This document shows, piece by piece, positions 17,806 to 27,321 of a stretch of DNA of 64,000 bases. Source of the stretch: Roseivivax marinus (GTDB lineage: Bacteria > Pseudomonadota > Alphaproteobacteria > Rhodobacterales > Rhodobacteraceae). How positions within the stretch are numbered: the stretch's first letter is position 1; the number at the start of each line of letters is the position of its first letter. The notes under the pieces are model-generated. The model saw nothing but the letters and a program-made list of their open reading frames with translations. It ran no database searches and was not told where the DNA came from. Location: contig NZ_FOAI01000002.1 in the NCBI RefSeq assembly GCF_900109705.1, forward strand, positions 124,001 to 188,000, written 5' to 3'. Both the position numbers and the translations under genes were made by a program.

Positions 17806-18011
17806 GCGACCATCAGGTGCGGGCCATTCGCAGGTGCGCGAGCGGATGTTGCGGATGTGCGATGCCGGGAGAGTGCCGCCGCTAGCGGCTCCCGACCTGT
17901 CCGGATGCGAGCGTGCCGCCTCCGCAGCGCCGCGGGCCGATCCGCGGCGCGGTCTTCCCCCCCGGAGCCGAAAACGGGTGGTGCGCGCGCCCGCCCCCCG
18001 GTCCCGGCCCC

Positions 18012-19799
18012 CTACTCCGCCGCTATGCCGTCGGTGAACTGCAGCCGCGCAAGGCGCGCGTAGAGACCGCCTTCGGCCACCAGCGCGTCGTGCCGGCCGG
18101 TCGCGACGACGCGCCCGTCCTGCATGACAACGATCCGGTCCGCCTTCTTCACGGTGGCGAGGCGGTGCGCCACGATGATGGTCGTGCGTGTCTCGGACAG
18201 CGTGTCCACCGCAGACTGCACGGCGCGCTCGCTCTCGGCGTCGAGCGCCGAGGTCGCTTCGTCCAGAAGCAGCACCGGGGCGTCCCGCAGGATCGCGCGG
18301 GCGATGGCGATGCGCTGCTTCTGACCGCCCGACAGCATCACGCCGCGCTCGCCGAGCCAGGTGTCGTAACCCTCGGGCAGCGCGGTGACGAAGCCGTGCG
18401 CCGCAGCGGCACGGGCCGCCGCCTCGACCTCGGCCTCACCGGCGTCCGGGCGTCCGAAGCGGATGTTGTCGCGCGCCGAGGCGGCGAAGATGACCGGATC
18501 CTGCGGCACGAGAGCCAGGTGCTGGCGGAAGTCGGCGCGCGCCATGTCGGTCAGTGCCACGCCGTCCAGGGTCACCCGGCCCGCCTGCGGATCGTAGAAC
18601 CGCTGCAAGAGCTGGATGATGGTGGTCTTGCCAGCACCCGAGGGACCGACCAGCGCCACGGTCTCGCCCGGCTCGACCACGAGGTCCACGCCATCCAGGG
18701 CGGCAACGTCAGGGCGCGAGGGATAGGTGAAGCGCACCCCCTCGAACGCCACGCGGCCGCGCACCGGCTCCGGCAGGGCCACCGGGTCGGCGGGGTCGGT
18801 CACGCTGTCCTCCGCATCCAGAAGCTCGACGAGGCGCTCGGTCGCACCCGCCGCGCGCTGCAACTCGCCGATGATCTCGGAAAGGGCGGCGACGGCGCCT
18901 GCGACCATCACCGAGTAGATCAGGAACTGCACCAGCGCGCCCACGGTCATGTCGCCCGCGCGCACGTCCCACGCCCCGAGCCAGAGCACGCCGACGATCC
19001 CGGTAAAGACGAGGAAGATCACGATCGCTGTCATCACCGCGCGGGTCGAGATGCGGCGCTGCGCGGCGTCGAAGCTCTTCTCGGTGATCTCGGAGAAGGC
19101 CGCGCGGGACACGGCCTCGTGCGTGTAGCTCTGCACCGTCTGCACGGCGAGCAGCGACTCCGACGCCGCGCCCGATGACTGCGCGATCCAGTCCTGGTTC
19201 TCGCGGCTGAGGCGGCGCAGGCGGCGGCCGAGCACCAGGATCGGCACCACCACCGCCGGCACGATCAAGAGCGCGGTCAGCGTGAGCTGCCACGACGTCG
19301 CCAGCATCAGCGCCAGCCCGCCCACGAGGATCAGGAGGTTGCGCAACGCGATCGAGATTGACGAACCGATCACCGACAGGATCAGCGTGGTATCGGTGGT
19401 GATCCGCGACAGCACCTCGCCGGTCATCGTGCGCTCGTAGAACGCGGGCGAGAGCGAGATCACGCGCTCGAAGACAGCCGTGCGGATGTCGGCCACCACC
19501 CGTTCGCCCAGCCGGGTCACCAGCGCATAGCGCAGCGCGGTTCCGACGGCGAGCAGCGCGGCGATGCCGAGCGCGGCAAGGAAGTACTGGTCGAGCAGGC
19601 CGGAATCGGGCCGCTCGAAGTTGTCGACCACCCGGCGCACCGCCAGTGGCAGGACCAGCGACACGATCGCGGTCGAGACCAGGGCCGCCACGGCGGCGGC
19701 GAGCAGCGCGCGATAGGGGGCGAGAAACGGCCAGAGACGTCCCAGCGTGCCGAGCTTGCGCGACTTCGCCCGCTCGTTCTCGGCGGTCGTTCTGGCCAT
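18012..19799 (-). CDS. ABC exporter, fused permease-ATPase (MsbA/multidrug type)
   Basis: A 595-residue half-transporter with six membrane segments in residues about 25-310 and a C-terminal ATPase. Walker A is GPSGAGKTT, the signature LSGGQKQRIAIARAIL, and Walker B VLLLDEATSALD. It would act as a homodimer in the inner membrane. The family includes lipid A flippases, multidrug exporters and peptide exporters; no neighbour specifies the cargo. The gene for tRNA-Gly(TCC) lies 119 bp upstream on the same strand. Confidence 0.92.
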   Translation of the reverse strand: MARTTAENERAKSRKLGTLGRLWPFLAPYRALLAAAVAALVSTAIVSLVLPLAVRRVVDNFERPDSGLLDQYFLAALGIAALLAVGTALRYALVTRLGERVVADIRTAVFERVISLSPAFYERTMTGEVLSRITTDTTLILSVIGSSISIALRNLLILVGGLALMLATSWQLTLTALLIVPAVVVPILVLGRRLRRLSRENQDWIAQSSGAASESLLAVQTVQSYTHEAVSRAAFSEITEKSFDAAQRRISTRAVMTAIVIFLVFTGIVGVLWLGAWDVRAGDMTVGALVQFLIYSVMVAGAVAALSEIIGELQRAAGATERLVELLDAEDSVTDPADPVALPEPVRGRVAFEGVRFTYPSRPDVAALDGVDLVVEPGETVALVGPSGAGKTTIIQLLQRFYDPQAGRVTLDGVALTDMARADFRQHLALVPQDPVIFAASARDNIRFGRPDAGEAEVEAAARAAAAHGFVTALPEGYDTWLGERGVMLSGGQKQRIAIARAILRDAPVLLLDEATSALDAESERAVQSAVDTLSETRTTIIVAHRLATVKKADRIVVMQDGRVVATGRHDALVAEGGLYARLARLQFTDGIAAE

Positions 19800-19918
19800 G
19801 GTTCACTCCCCTGTCGATCCCGTCCGTTCTGCCACGCTCAGTCCCGCGGTCAAGCGACGCGATGCCGCGCGACCCCGCGGCGGGGCGTCCGGATGGCGCT
19901 GGACGGTCGGGGAAGTGC

Positions 19919-19992
19919 TGGAGCGGGCAGCGGGAATCGAACCCGCACCAAGAGCTTGGAAGGCTCGTGTGATACCATTTCACCATGCCCGC
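19919..19992 (-). tRNA. tRNA-Gly(TCC) with encoded CCA
   Basis: The minus strand folds into a full cloverleaf. The acceptor stem GCGGGCA pairs with TGCCCGC, the anticodon loop is CTTCCAA (anticodon TCC), and the T arm is GCGGG-TTCGATT-CCCGC. The discriminator is U and CCA is encoded at 19921-19919. It closely parallels E. coli tRNA-Gly(TCC). The outermost anticodon-stem pair (27-43) reads C-U, a mismatch. It decodes GGA/GGG. Confidence 0.95.
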
Positions 19993-20355
19993 CCGGAGCC
20001 AGACCCGGATAATCCACGTGGACAGTGTGGTCAAGCGGGCGGGTGGCGCAAGTGAGCGCGCGTCCGGACGGCGGTGGCCGGTCCGCCTCCGTTCCGGAGA
20101 ATTTGACGGTGGGGCGAACTGACAAACTCTGGGCGCAGGCAGCGGTGTCGGGATGCCTTTGGCAGAACATGGCCGCAAAGGAGAAGCGGGTTTCCTCGTG
20201 GTGTAGCATCTTGCGGACGCGCGAGAGGCACGTTCGGGCACCACCCCGCGCCGCGCTTCCGCCGCTTACAGGCCCCAGTTCCGCCACGGTCCAAAGCTAG
20301 GGGATGAAGTCAACGACACGGGTGGGGACCCTGTATCGTAGACGAGGTGCGAGAG
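19993..20355. other. Intergenic region upstream of tRNA-Gly and the cupredoxin-like gene
   Basis: The 363 bp separate the divergent tRNA gene and cupredoxin-like gene. The tRNA promoter (20006-20034) is recognisable. No protein-coding frame with a ribosome binding site and no RNA structure I can name was found in the remainder. Confidence 0.5.
20006..20034 (-). promoter_or_regulatory. Promoter of tRNA-Gly
   Basis: On the minus strand TTGACC (20034-20029) is followed by a 17-base spacer and TATCCG (20011-20006). The -35 element is near-consensus and the start would fall a few bases before the tRNA 5' end at 19992. Confidence 0.5.
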
Positions 20356-20907
20356 ATGCGTCGCAATATCGGAGCCGCCACCATCCTGGCCATGACCGCG
20401 CTGGCCACCACGGCCGTCGCGGAAGAGCACGAGGTGGTCATGCTCGGCGCCGGGTTCTTCCCGGAAATCATCCACCCGGTCCCGGGCGACACGGTGGTCT
20501 TCACCAACGCCGCCGATCTGCCCATGGCCGCCACGGCGACCGATGAGAGCTGGACCACCGGGCTGATCGCGGCGGGCGCGACATACACGCTCGCCATCAC
20601 CGAGGGCATGACCAAGACCTACGACGACTCGGTCGTCGCCGCGGTGCTGACCGACACGACGACCTCCGAAGGCACCACGGCAGAGGGCACGACGTCCGAG
20701 GACCCCGCAACCGAAGAGACCGCGACGACCGACACGACGACCGATGACGGCACGACCACCTCGGAGGAAAGCACCGGGACCGAGCCAACCGGAACGATCG
20801 CCGGGATCATCGAGTGGGAAGAACCCGCGCCAATTCTCCTCGACGAAACCGGCAACCCGGTCGAAGTCGCTGACGAGGGCACCACGACGACCACGACCAC
20901 CCAGTGA
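20356..20907 (+). CDS. Secreted cupredoxin-like protein with Thr/Glu/Asp-rich insert
   Basis: A 183-residue exported protein, not assigned to a named family. Residues 1-22 are a signal peptide (ending AVAEE). Residues 23-95 look like the start of a cupredoxin fold: FFPEIIHPVPGDTVVFTNAADLP is plastocyanin-like. Cupredoxins normally carry the Cys-His-Met copper loop after this part. Here instead, residues about 98-145 are a Thr/Glu/Asp-rich low-complexity stretch (TTTSEG, TTAEG, TTSED units), followed by TGTIAGIIEW, resembling the last cupredoxin strand. No cysteine remains, so type-1 copper binding is unlikely. A second T-run ends the protein. GAGG at 20344 supports the ATG at 20356 over an upstream GTG. 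Confidence 0.7.
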   Translation: MRRNIGAATILAMTALATTAVAEEHEVVMLGAGFFPEIIHPVPGDTVVFTNAADLPMAATATDESWTTGLIAAGATYTLAITEGMTKTYDDSVVAAVLTDTTTSEGTTAEGTTSEDPATEETATTDTTTDDGTTTSEESTGTEPTGTIAGIIEWEEPAPILLDETGNPVEVADEGTTTTTTTQ

Positions 20908-20914
20908 TGTTTCC

Positions 20915-20944
20915 CTTGGCGCGCCGGAACTTCGGTGCGCCAAG
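20915..20944. terminator. Strong hairpin after the cupredoxin-like gene
   Basis: Twelve base pairs (one G-T) enclose a six-base loop: 20915-20926 pairs with 20933-20944. It begins eight bases beyond the stop. It probably terminates the plus-strand gene despite having no long T-run. Confidence 0.6.
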
Positions 20945-21133
20945 GAGATCAGCCCGCTGATGTCGGCATGATCTGACGATCGGCGCTTCACGAATGTCCG
21001 GCGCACCGTGGGGCCTAAGACCGTTGCAAGTCGCAGCGGTCGCCCGCCTCTCCCTCGGTTCCCGCGCCGACTCGGCCTTGGGACCGGCGCCCATCCCAGA
21101 AAACGCTGGCCGCCGCCCTTCCTACCGGAACGA

Positions 21134-21751
21134 TCAGCCCGGCGCGCGTTCCTCGAAGGCAAGCGTTCCCTCCGGTGCCGCGCGCATCAGGCGGGCGGCG
21201 CCCTTTCCCTCTTCGCCAAGCCAGAGCGGCCAGTCGTCTGGCTCGACGATCACCGGCATCCGGTTATGGATCTCGGCCATGCGGCCCTCTGCCTCTGTGG
21301 TCACGATGGCGCACGTGACCAGGTGAGTATCGTCGCGCTCCCAGACCTGCCAGATGCCGGCCATGACCAGCGGCGCGCCGTCGCTGCGGGTGATGAGGTA
21401 CGGCTGTTTGCGGCCATCCTCGAAGCGCAGCCATTCGTAGAAACCCGAGGACGGGATCAGGCACCGGCGCTCGCGCGCGGCGGCACGGAAGGCCGGCTTG
21501 TCGGCCACGGTCTCGGCCCGCGCATTGATGAGAAGCGGGCCGCCCTTCACGTCGTCGTACCAGTGCGGCAGGAAGCCCCAGCGCATGGGTGCGAGGCGGC
21601 GAGTGCCGGCCTCGTCGGTGCGAATGGTGGCGATTTGCGTGGTCGGACGGACGTCCATGTTCGGCACGTCGGGGAGATCGTTGGCAGGGATCGCGTCGAA
21701 GATCTGCGCCATCGCCTCGGGCGGCAGTGTGACGGCAAAGCGGCCGCACAT
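21134..21751 (-). CDS. SOS response-associated peptidase family protein (SRAP/YedK/HMCES)
   Basis: A 205-residue SRAP protein that would covalently shield abasic sites in single-stranded DNA by a thiazolidine link through its N-terminal cysteine. C2 directly follows the initiator Met (MCGRF). LINARAET, PSSGFYEW and the histidine motif IHNRMPV are conserved catalytic blocks, and the length matches E. coli YedK. The methyltransferase gene lies 157 bp upstream on the same strand. Two GAAC words near 21788 are five, not seven, bases apart, so I do not call a LexA site. Confidence 0.93.
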   Translation of the reverse strand: MCGRFAVTLPPEAMAQIFDAIPANDLPDVPNMDVRPTTQIATIRTDEAGTRRLAPMRWGFLPHWYDDVKGGPLLINARAETVADKPAFRAAARERRCLIPSSGFYEWLRFEDGRKQPYLITRSDGAPLVMAGIWQVWERDDTHLVTCAIVTTEAEGRMAEIHNRMPVIVEPDDWPLWLGEEGKGAARLMRAAPEGTLAFEERAPG

Positions 21752-21908
21752 CAGGCGGCCCCGCCTCGACTGGTGCCAGAGAGGACCGAACGCCCCGAAC
21801 CGAGCACGGATGTATCGCCTTCCGATCGCGGGACCTGTCCATAAGGCATGCCTGTCGCTGCCACCGCGGCTCCGGAGCCGGCGTGCTCTGCCTCGGCGCG
21901 CGCGCGCA

Positions 21909-23150
21909 TCAGCCCGCCCCGGCCGCGGCGGCTGCGCCCCGGCCCCGGTAGAGACCCGAGCACAGCAGCAGACCCCACGGTGCGAGCTGATCCTCGATCC
22001 GAGCCCAAAGCGACGCGCCCGCGACCGGATCGAGCCCGGAGGCGCGGGTGATCTCGGCCACGCTCGAGCGTCCGTCGATGCGGGCGATCAGGGCGGCGGC
22101 GGCCTTGGGCAGCGACAGCCGCGCGGCGGCGCCGGCAAGAGTGATCGGCAGCGGCTTGCCCGCCTGCAGCGCCTTGGCCAATGTGCGGGGATCGGCGCCG
22201 CGCAGATGGGGAACGCTCGCGCCCTCGCGGCACGACGCGGTTCCGGGCGCAGACGGCGCCTCGTCCTCAGCCGCGGCAACGATGTAGGCCACGTGGGTCT
22301 TGATCGTGCCGCGCAGCTTCTCGGCGGCGGCCATGCGGACGCGCTCGGGCAGATCGCCGCCGTGGCCGGTCAGGCGCGAAAGGTCATAAAGCGCGGGCAT
22401 GGTGAAAGAGGCGAGTTGCCAGCCGGTGTCGTCCAGCGTCTCGCAGAGCTCGGTCACGGTGTAGGGCCGGTCCTGACCGTGCAGCAGCAGGTCGTAGAAC
22501 CCCGCGTCCGACGCCGCGTGATCGACGAGATGCGGATTGGTGCGGAAGGGATGACCCTCGGGCACGCGCTCGAGCATGGCACGGGCCGCCGCGAGCCGCT
22601 CCTCTGGCGCGAGACCCTCCAGCAGTGTCCCGAACGCGTCCTGCAGCGGGTAGACGCCGGACCGTCCGTAGGGCGCGTAGACCATGATCCCTGCCCCGCC
22701 GCCCGGAGCCAGCGCGGCGCGCAACGCGCGGAAGCCCGCGGGCGGATCCGGCAGATGATGCAGCACGCCGCAGCAATCGATGTAATCGAAGGTCCCGAGG
22801 TCCGGCGCGTCGAGCAGGCTGCCGGTTTCGAACCGCACGCCGGTGAGGCCGCGCGCCTCGATCCGCGCCTCGGCGATGGCACGCGCCCGATGGGAGAGGT
22901 CGATATAGGTGATCTCGTGCGGGACGCCGGCGCTGGCCAGCGTCTGAGCAAGCTGCACCACCCCATCGCCGGTGCCTCCCCCGGCCACCAGAACCCGCAG
23001 GGGCCGGGACCAGTCGCGGCGCCCGGCCCAGAGGTGGTGATCCATCTCCACCGGGTGCGACGGCGAGCCGATCACAAGCCGCTTCGCCTCGTCGGCGGGA
23101 TCGCGTTCCGGATACGGGTAGGCGTCGTAGTGCTCGGTGACGGAAACCAT
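21909..23150 (-). CDS. Class I SAM-dependent methyltransferase
   Basis: A 413-residue methyltransferase of unknown substrate. The family opening HYDAYPYPERDP precedes motif I (LVAGGGTGDG, 54-63), an acidic motif II in YIDLSHRARAIAEAR, and FDYIDCCGVLHHLPDP as motif IV. The C-terminal 160 residues are a helical, winged-helix-like extension that might bind a protein or tRNA partner (inference). It sits between the SRAP gene and the 5'-nucleotidase gene on the same strand, with gaps of 157-160 bp, so co-transcription is uncertain. Confidence 0.85.
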   Translation of the reverse strand: MVSVTEHYDAYPYPERDPADEAKRLVIGSPSHPVEMDHHLWAGRRDWSRPLRVLVAGGGTGDGVVQLAQTLASAGVPHEITYIDLSHRARAIAEARIEARGLTGVRFETGSLLDAPDLGTFDYIDCCGVLHHLPDPPAGFRALRAALAPGGGAGIMVYAPYGRSGVYPLQDAFGTLLEGLAPEERLAAARAMLERVPEGHPFRTNPHLVDHAASDAGFYDLLLHGQDRPYTVTELCETLDDTGWQLASFTMPALYDLSRLTGHGGDLPERVRMAAAEKLRGTIKTHVAYIVAAAEDEAPSAPGTASCREGASVPHLRGADPRTLAKALQAGKPLPITLAGAAARLSLPKAAAALIARIDGRSSVAEITRASGLDPVAGASLWARIEDQLAPWGLLLCSGLYRGRGAAAAAGAG

Positions 23151-23310
23151 GGGGCCTCGGACTGGCTGCGCCCCGGTGATAGCGCGCGGGCTGGGACCCG
23201 TCGAGAGCCGGGCGACGGGGCGCCGTCACCGAGAAGGGGCGGCCCGGTCTCCCGGTCCGCCCCTCGGATCGTGTATCCCGGTCGCGGCCCCTCGCATGGG
23301 CCGCCCGACC

Positions 23311-24867
23311 TTATTGCATGGTGATGCGGTCGTCGGTGTAGGGCTCGTAGGGACCCTGGTCGGCGAGGAATTCCGCGGTCACGTCGGCGAGATCGGGGCC
23401 ATAGTCGTAGGCGTCCCGCGCGTCGATGAACATCGAGTAGCCGTCGCCACCGTTGCGGACGTAGTTGTTCGACACCACGCCGTAGAGCGTGTCGGGCTCG
23501 ATCGGCTCACCGCCGATCATCACGTCGCTGACGCGGCTGCCCGGTTCGGCCGACGGATCGACGGCAAAGCTCATGCCCGCGACCTGCGGGAAGCGGCCGC
23601 CGCCTTCCTCGATCTGGCTGACGCCGTTCTCGAGAGCCTCGACGATCACCGAGCCGGAGACCCGGAAGGTCGACAGGGTGTTCTGGAACGGCAGCACCGT
23701 CAGGACCTCACCCATGGTGACCTCGCCCGAATCGATGGACGCGCGGAGGCCGCCGCCATTGGTGATGGCAACGTCGATGCCCTGGTCCTGAACGCGGTCG
23801 AGCATGGCATCGGCGACGAGGACGCCCATCTCGCAGACCTCGGCGCGGCAGGTCTCGCGCGACCCGTCGATCTCGGAGGCGGTTTCGGCGACCACCTCGT
23901 TGCGGATCTCGTCGAGAGGCTCCGCCGCCTCCGCGATGCGCGCGACGGTCTCCTCGTTCTCGGTGACGGCGGCATCCATGATGATCGGGGCGCCGGTGGC
24001 CTCGGTCACCACGCCCTCGTCGTCGAAGGTCACCGTCAGCTCACCCAGGAACTTGCCGTAGGCGTAGGCCTGCACGATGGCAGTGTCGCCCACCATGGTC
24101 GGATAGGGGCCTTCGGCGCCCTCCATGTCGCCCAGCAGCGTGTTGGTGTGGCCGCCCACGATCACGTCGACGCCGGTGGTCTCTTCGGCCACGCGCTGGT
24201 CGACGCCGTAACCCGAGTGCGACAGGACCACGATCTTGTTCACGCCTTCCTCGGTCAGGCGGTCGACCTCTGCCTGCACGGCCGGCACCGGATCGGAGAA
24301 GCTGATATTCGGGCCGGGGCTGGCCAGTTCGTCGGTGTCCTGCGGCGTCAGGCCGATCAGGCCGATCTTTTCGCCCGCGCGCTCGATCACCGTGGATTTC
24401 TGGATCGCGTCGGCCAGTTCGGGCTCTTCCGAAATATCGGCGTTCGACATCAGGATCGGGAAGTCGATGGCGTCCACGAACCCGCGCAGCACCTCGGGGC
24501 CGTCGTCGAATTCGTGGTTGCCCACGGTCATCGCGTCGTAGCCGAGCTTGTTCATCATCTCGGCGGCAAGCTCGCCCTTGTAGTAGGTGTAGAACAGCGT
24601 GCCCTGGAACTGGTCGCCGCCGTCGAGCAGAACGGGGTTCTCGGCACGTCCGCGGGCCTCTTCGATGGCGGTGACGAGACGGGCGGTGCCACCGAAGCAC
24701 TCACCGGCCTCGTTGTCCTCGGCCGCGCAGGTCGAATCGTATTTCGAGATCGGCTCGAAGCGGGCGTGGAAGTCGTTCGTGTGCAGGATCGTCATCGTGT
24801 AGTCGGCCTGGGCGGCGGTCGCAGCGAGGGCTGCCACGGCGGCGGTCGACAGAAGGCGCAGGGTCAT
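23311..24867 (-). CDS. Periplasmic bifunctional metallophosphatase/5'-nucleotidase
   Basis: A 518-residue exported enzyme hydrolysing nucleotides to nucleosides and phosphate. Residues 1-21 are a signal peptide. The metallophosphatase metal motifs follow: HTNDFHARF near 29-37, DGGDQFQGT, GNHEFDDG and GGHTNT. The substrate-binding C-terminal domain includes GGGLRASIDSG and NNYVRNGGDGYSMF. The ATG at 24867 follows GGAGA; an upstream in-frame TTG at 24894 was rejected. It could serve phosphate or purine scavenging. Confidence 0.92.
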   Translation of the reverse strand: MTLRLLSTAAVAALAATAAQADYTMTILHTNDFHARFEPISKYDSTCAAEDNEAGECFGGTARLVTAIEEARGRAENPVLLDGGDQFQGTLFYTYYKGELAAEMMNKLGYDAMTVGNHEFDDGPEVLRGFVDAIDFPILMSNADISEEPELADAIQKSTVIERAGEKIGLIGLTPQDTDELASPGPNISFSDPVPAVQAEVDRLTEEGVNKIVVLSHSGYGVDQRVAEETTGVDVIVGGHTNTLLGDMEGAEGPYPTMVGDTAIVQAYAYGKFLGELTVTFDDEGVVTEATGAPIIMDAAVTENEETVARIAEAAEPLDEIRNEVVAETASEIDGSRETCRAEVCEMGVLVADAMLDRVQDQGIDVAITNGGGLRASIDSGEVTMGEVLTVLPFQNTLSTFRVSGSVIVEALENGVSQIEEGGGRFPQVAGMSFAVDPSAEPGSRVSDVMIGGEPIEPDTLYGVVSNNYVRNGGDGYSMFIDARDAYDYGPDLADVTAEFLADQGPYEPYTDDRITMQ

Positions 24868-25022
24868 GCGGGATGTCTCCGGTGGGTCGTTCAACCGTTG
24901 GATGCTGCCCCGCTTCGCGCGGCCTTGTCAAAAGCCATGTGCGCGTGCGGGGCGTCCAGTTCAGGGCGACGCCACGTCGTTGCCCGCTTGACCGGCTTCT
25001 GGCGGCGCGGCATCAGGCAGGC

Positions 25023-25364
25023 ATGACCCTCATCTACAAGATTTTCCGTGCCGACGAGATCGCCCACCTGATGCAGGAGGGCGAGACCGACGGCGCACCG
25101 GTCGACGTGGCCGACGGCTACATCCACTTTTCGACCGGAGAGCAGGTCGCGGCGACGGCGGCAAAACACTTTGCCGGCGAAGGCGACCTGACGCTTCTGG
25201 CCGCGGAGGCCGAAACGCTCGGTCCCGAGCTGCGGTGGGAGCCGTCGCGGGGCGGCGCGCTGTTCCCGCACCTCTACAGACGCCTGCGCACCGGAGATAT
25301 CGCGTGGACGGCGCCGCTGCCGCTGCGTGACGGTGCGCACGATTTCGACGGTCTGATCGCATGA
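25023..25364 (+). CDS. DUF952 family protein
   Basis: A 113-residue small cytoplasmic protein matching the DUF952 family (opening [11 protein letters not shown], core [10 protein letters not shown], later [18 protein letters not shown]). Its function is unknown; the fold has been compared with ADP-ribosyl-processing proteins. It overlaps pyrD by an ATGA and is thus translationally coupled to it, a conserved neighbourhood in related genomes as far as I recall. Confidence 0.87.
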   Translation: MTLIYKIFRADEIAHLMQEGETDGAPVDVADGYIHFSTGEQVAATAAKHFAGEGDLTLLAAEAETLGPELRWEPSRGGALFPHLYRRLRTGDIAWTAPLPLRDGAHDFDGLIA

Positions 25365-26416
25365 GCCTCGAACGGCTGGGCCTGTCGCTGCTGCACCGGC
25401 TGGATCCCGAGACCGCGCACGGACTGGCGCTGAAGGGCCTGCGCGCGGGGCTCGTTCCCCTGCCCGGCCCGGTAACCTCGCCGCGGCTGGCGACGTCCGT
25501 CGCCGGGCTCGACCTGCCGAATCCGGTGGGCCTCGCGGCCGGGTTCGACAAGAACGCCGAAGCGCTGGCACCGCTTGCGCGCGCCGGCTTCGGCTTCGTC
25601 GAGGTCGGCGCCGCGACACCGCGACCGCAGGAAGGCAACCCCCGCCCCCGCCTCTACCGGCTGGCCGAGGACCGCGCAGCCATCAACCGATTCGGCTTCA
25701 ACAACCAGGGCGTCGGACCGATCGCGGAGCGGCTATCGCGTCGGCCCGAAAACGCGGTGCTCGGTCTGAACCTCGGGGCCAACAAGGACAGCAGCGACCG
25801 CGCCGCCGACTTCGCGACGGTGCTCCGGATCGCCGGGCCGCATCTCGACTTCGCGACCGTCAACGTCAGTTCGCCCAACACCGAGAAACTGCGGGACCTG
25901 CAGGGCAAGGCCGCCCTCGGCGCGCTTCTCGACGGGGTGATCGCGGCGCGCGATGCGCTGGAGCGGCGGGTGCCGGTGTTCCTCAAGATCGCGCCGGATC
26001 TCGACGCCGAGGGCCTGAAGGACGTGGCCGAGGTCGCGCTTGCCCACGGCGCCGACGCCATCGTCGCCACCAACACCACGCTGTCGCGCGACGGGCTGCG
26101 GTCGGCCCACGCCTCGGAGACCGGCGGGCTGTCGGGCGCACCGCTCTTCGAGCGCTCGACGGGGGTGCTCGCGCGGCTGTCGCAGCTGACCGGGGGCCGG
26201 CTGCCGCTGATCGGCGTGGGCGGCATCGCCACGGGCGCGGACGCCTACGCCAAGATCCGCGCCGGCGCCTCGGCGGTGCAGCTTTACACCGCTCTGGTCT
26301 ACGAGGGCATCGGCCTTGTTCCGCGCATCGTGCAGGAGCTCGACGAGCTACTCGCCCGCGACGGCTTCGGATCGGTGGCCGACGCGGTGGGAACCGGGCG
26401 CGCGGACTGGCTCTGA
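25361..26416 (+). CDS. pyrD: Dihydroorotate dehydrogenase (quinone), class 2
   Basis: Oxidises dihydroorotate to orotate in pyrimidine synthesis, passing electrons to ubiquinone at the inner membrane. The 351-residue protein has the N-terminal membrane-associating helices of class 2 enzymes (residues 1-40) followed by the FMN barrel: [28 protein letters not shown] and [19 protein letters not shown]. Its start overlaps the DUF952 stop. It is convergent with trpF, from which it is separated by 190 bp holding a dispersed repeat. Confidence 0.95.
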   Translation: MSLERLGLSLLHRLDPETAHGLALKGLRAGLVPLPGPVTSPRLATSVAGLDLPNPVGLAAGFDKNAEALAPLARAGFGFVEVGAATPRPQEGNPRPRLYRLAEDRAAINRFGFNNQGVGPIAERLSRRPENAVLGLNLGANKDSSDRAADFATVLRIAGPHLDFATVNVSSPNTEKLRDLQGKAALGALLDGVIAARDALERRVPVFLKIAPDLDAEGLKDVAEVALAHGADAIVATNTTLSRDGLRSAHASETGGLSGAPLFERSTGVLARLSQLTGGRLPLIGVGGIATGADAYAKIRAGASAVQLYTALVYEGIGLVPRIVQELDELLARDGFGSVADAVGTGRADWL

Positions 26417-26458
26417 CCCGCCGAGGCCGGAGGGGCGCTGCCCCTCTGGCGCCTGCGG

Positions 26459-26494
26459 CGCCATTCACCCCGGAGTGCTTGCGACGAGAAGAAG
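26459..26494 (+). repeat. Dispersed intergenic repeat, copy 5
   Basis: The copy shares CGCC, then GGAGT-CTT and GACGAGAAGAAG with the reverse complement of the copy at 3823-3856. It follows the pyrD stop and is preceded by a GC inverted repeat (26431-26463) of the kind often next to this element. Confidence 0.55.
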
Positions 26495-26606
26495 GGCATG
26501 CGCGGCGCTTCTGTCCGGCGGGCGCGCGGGACTGACGGCGCCGCGCGGGGGCGGCCCGTGCCGGCGGTCGTCTTTGCGCGGCGAGGCCGGGCGACGGGCG
26601 ACACCT

Positions 26607-27275
26607 TCAGAGGCGGGGCGGTGACGCGGTCTGTGCGGCGGTAACGAAGGCGCGGATGCGGTCCGGGTCCTTCAGCCCGGGGGCGCTTTCGACGCCGGAC
26701 GAGACGTCGACCTGCGCCGCTCCGGTCATCGCTACGGCCTCGGCCACGTTGTCGGGTGTCAGCCCCCCGGCGAGCATCCATGGCACCGCGATGCGGGCGC
26801 CCGCGACCAGCCGCCAATCGAAGGCAAGGCCGTTGCCGCCGGGCAGCGCGGCGTCCTTCGGGGCCTTGGCATCCACCAGCACCTGGTCGGCGACGCGGGC
26901 GTAGCTGCCGATGCGCGCCACGTCCTCCGGCCCGGCGACCCCCACGGCCTTCATCACCGGCAGCCCGGTTCGGGCGCGCACCTCGGCCACGCGCTCGGGC
27001 GTCTCGCGGCCGTGCAGCTGGATCATGTCGAGCGGCACCTGCGCGAGGATATCATCCAGCAGGGTGTCTTCGGGATCGACCATGAGCCCCACCTTGGCGA
27101 GGCCCACCGGCGCCGCGAGCGCCAGATCACGGGCCCGGGGGATCTCGACGTGGCGGGGCGAGCGAGGGAAGAACACCAGCCCGCCGTAAGCCGCGCCGGC
27201 CTCGGCTGCGGCCTCCATGTCGGCCTCGCGCGTCAGGCCGCAGATTTTCACGCGCACGGGCGCGGTCGGGGTCAT
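26607..27275 (-). CDS. trpF: Phosphoribosylanthranilate isomerase
   Basis: Catalyses the Amadori rearrangement in tryptophan synthesis. The 222-residue TIM barrel shows the catalytic cysteine in VKICGLTRE near the N-terminus, [16 protein letters not shown], and a closing phosphate-binding GGLTPDNV with DVSSGVES. The start at 27275 leaves 46 bp to the upstream lapA gene. TrpF lies at the end of the rpsA-ihfB-lapA-trpF run. In related genomes trpB often follows; here it does not. Confidence 0.94.
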   Translation of the reverse strand: MTPTAPVRVKICGLTREADMEAAAEAGAAYGGLVFFPRSPRHVEIPRARDLALAAPVGLAKVGLMVDPEDTLLDDILAQVPLDMIQLHGRETPERVAEVRARTGLPVMKAVGVAGPEDVARIGSYARVADQVLVDAKAPKDAALPGGNGLAFDWRLVAGARIAVPWMLAGGLTPDNVAEAVAMTGAAQVDVSSGVESAPGLKDPDRIRAFVTAAQTASPPRL

Positions 27276-27321
27276 GGCGATACCTGTCGGGCGTAAAAGG
27301 GCCGGCGGGTGGCCCGGGCGC

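Noticed and set aside
19993-20287. Minus-strand frames upstream of tRNA-Gly
   Set aside because: They extend across the tRNA and its promoter and show no protein-like conservation.
21788-21800. Two GAAC words near the SRAP gene as a possible LexA box
   Set aside because: They are separated by five rather than seven bases, and alphaproteobacterial LexA requires the seven-base spacing.
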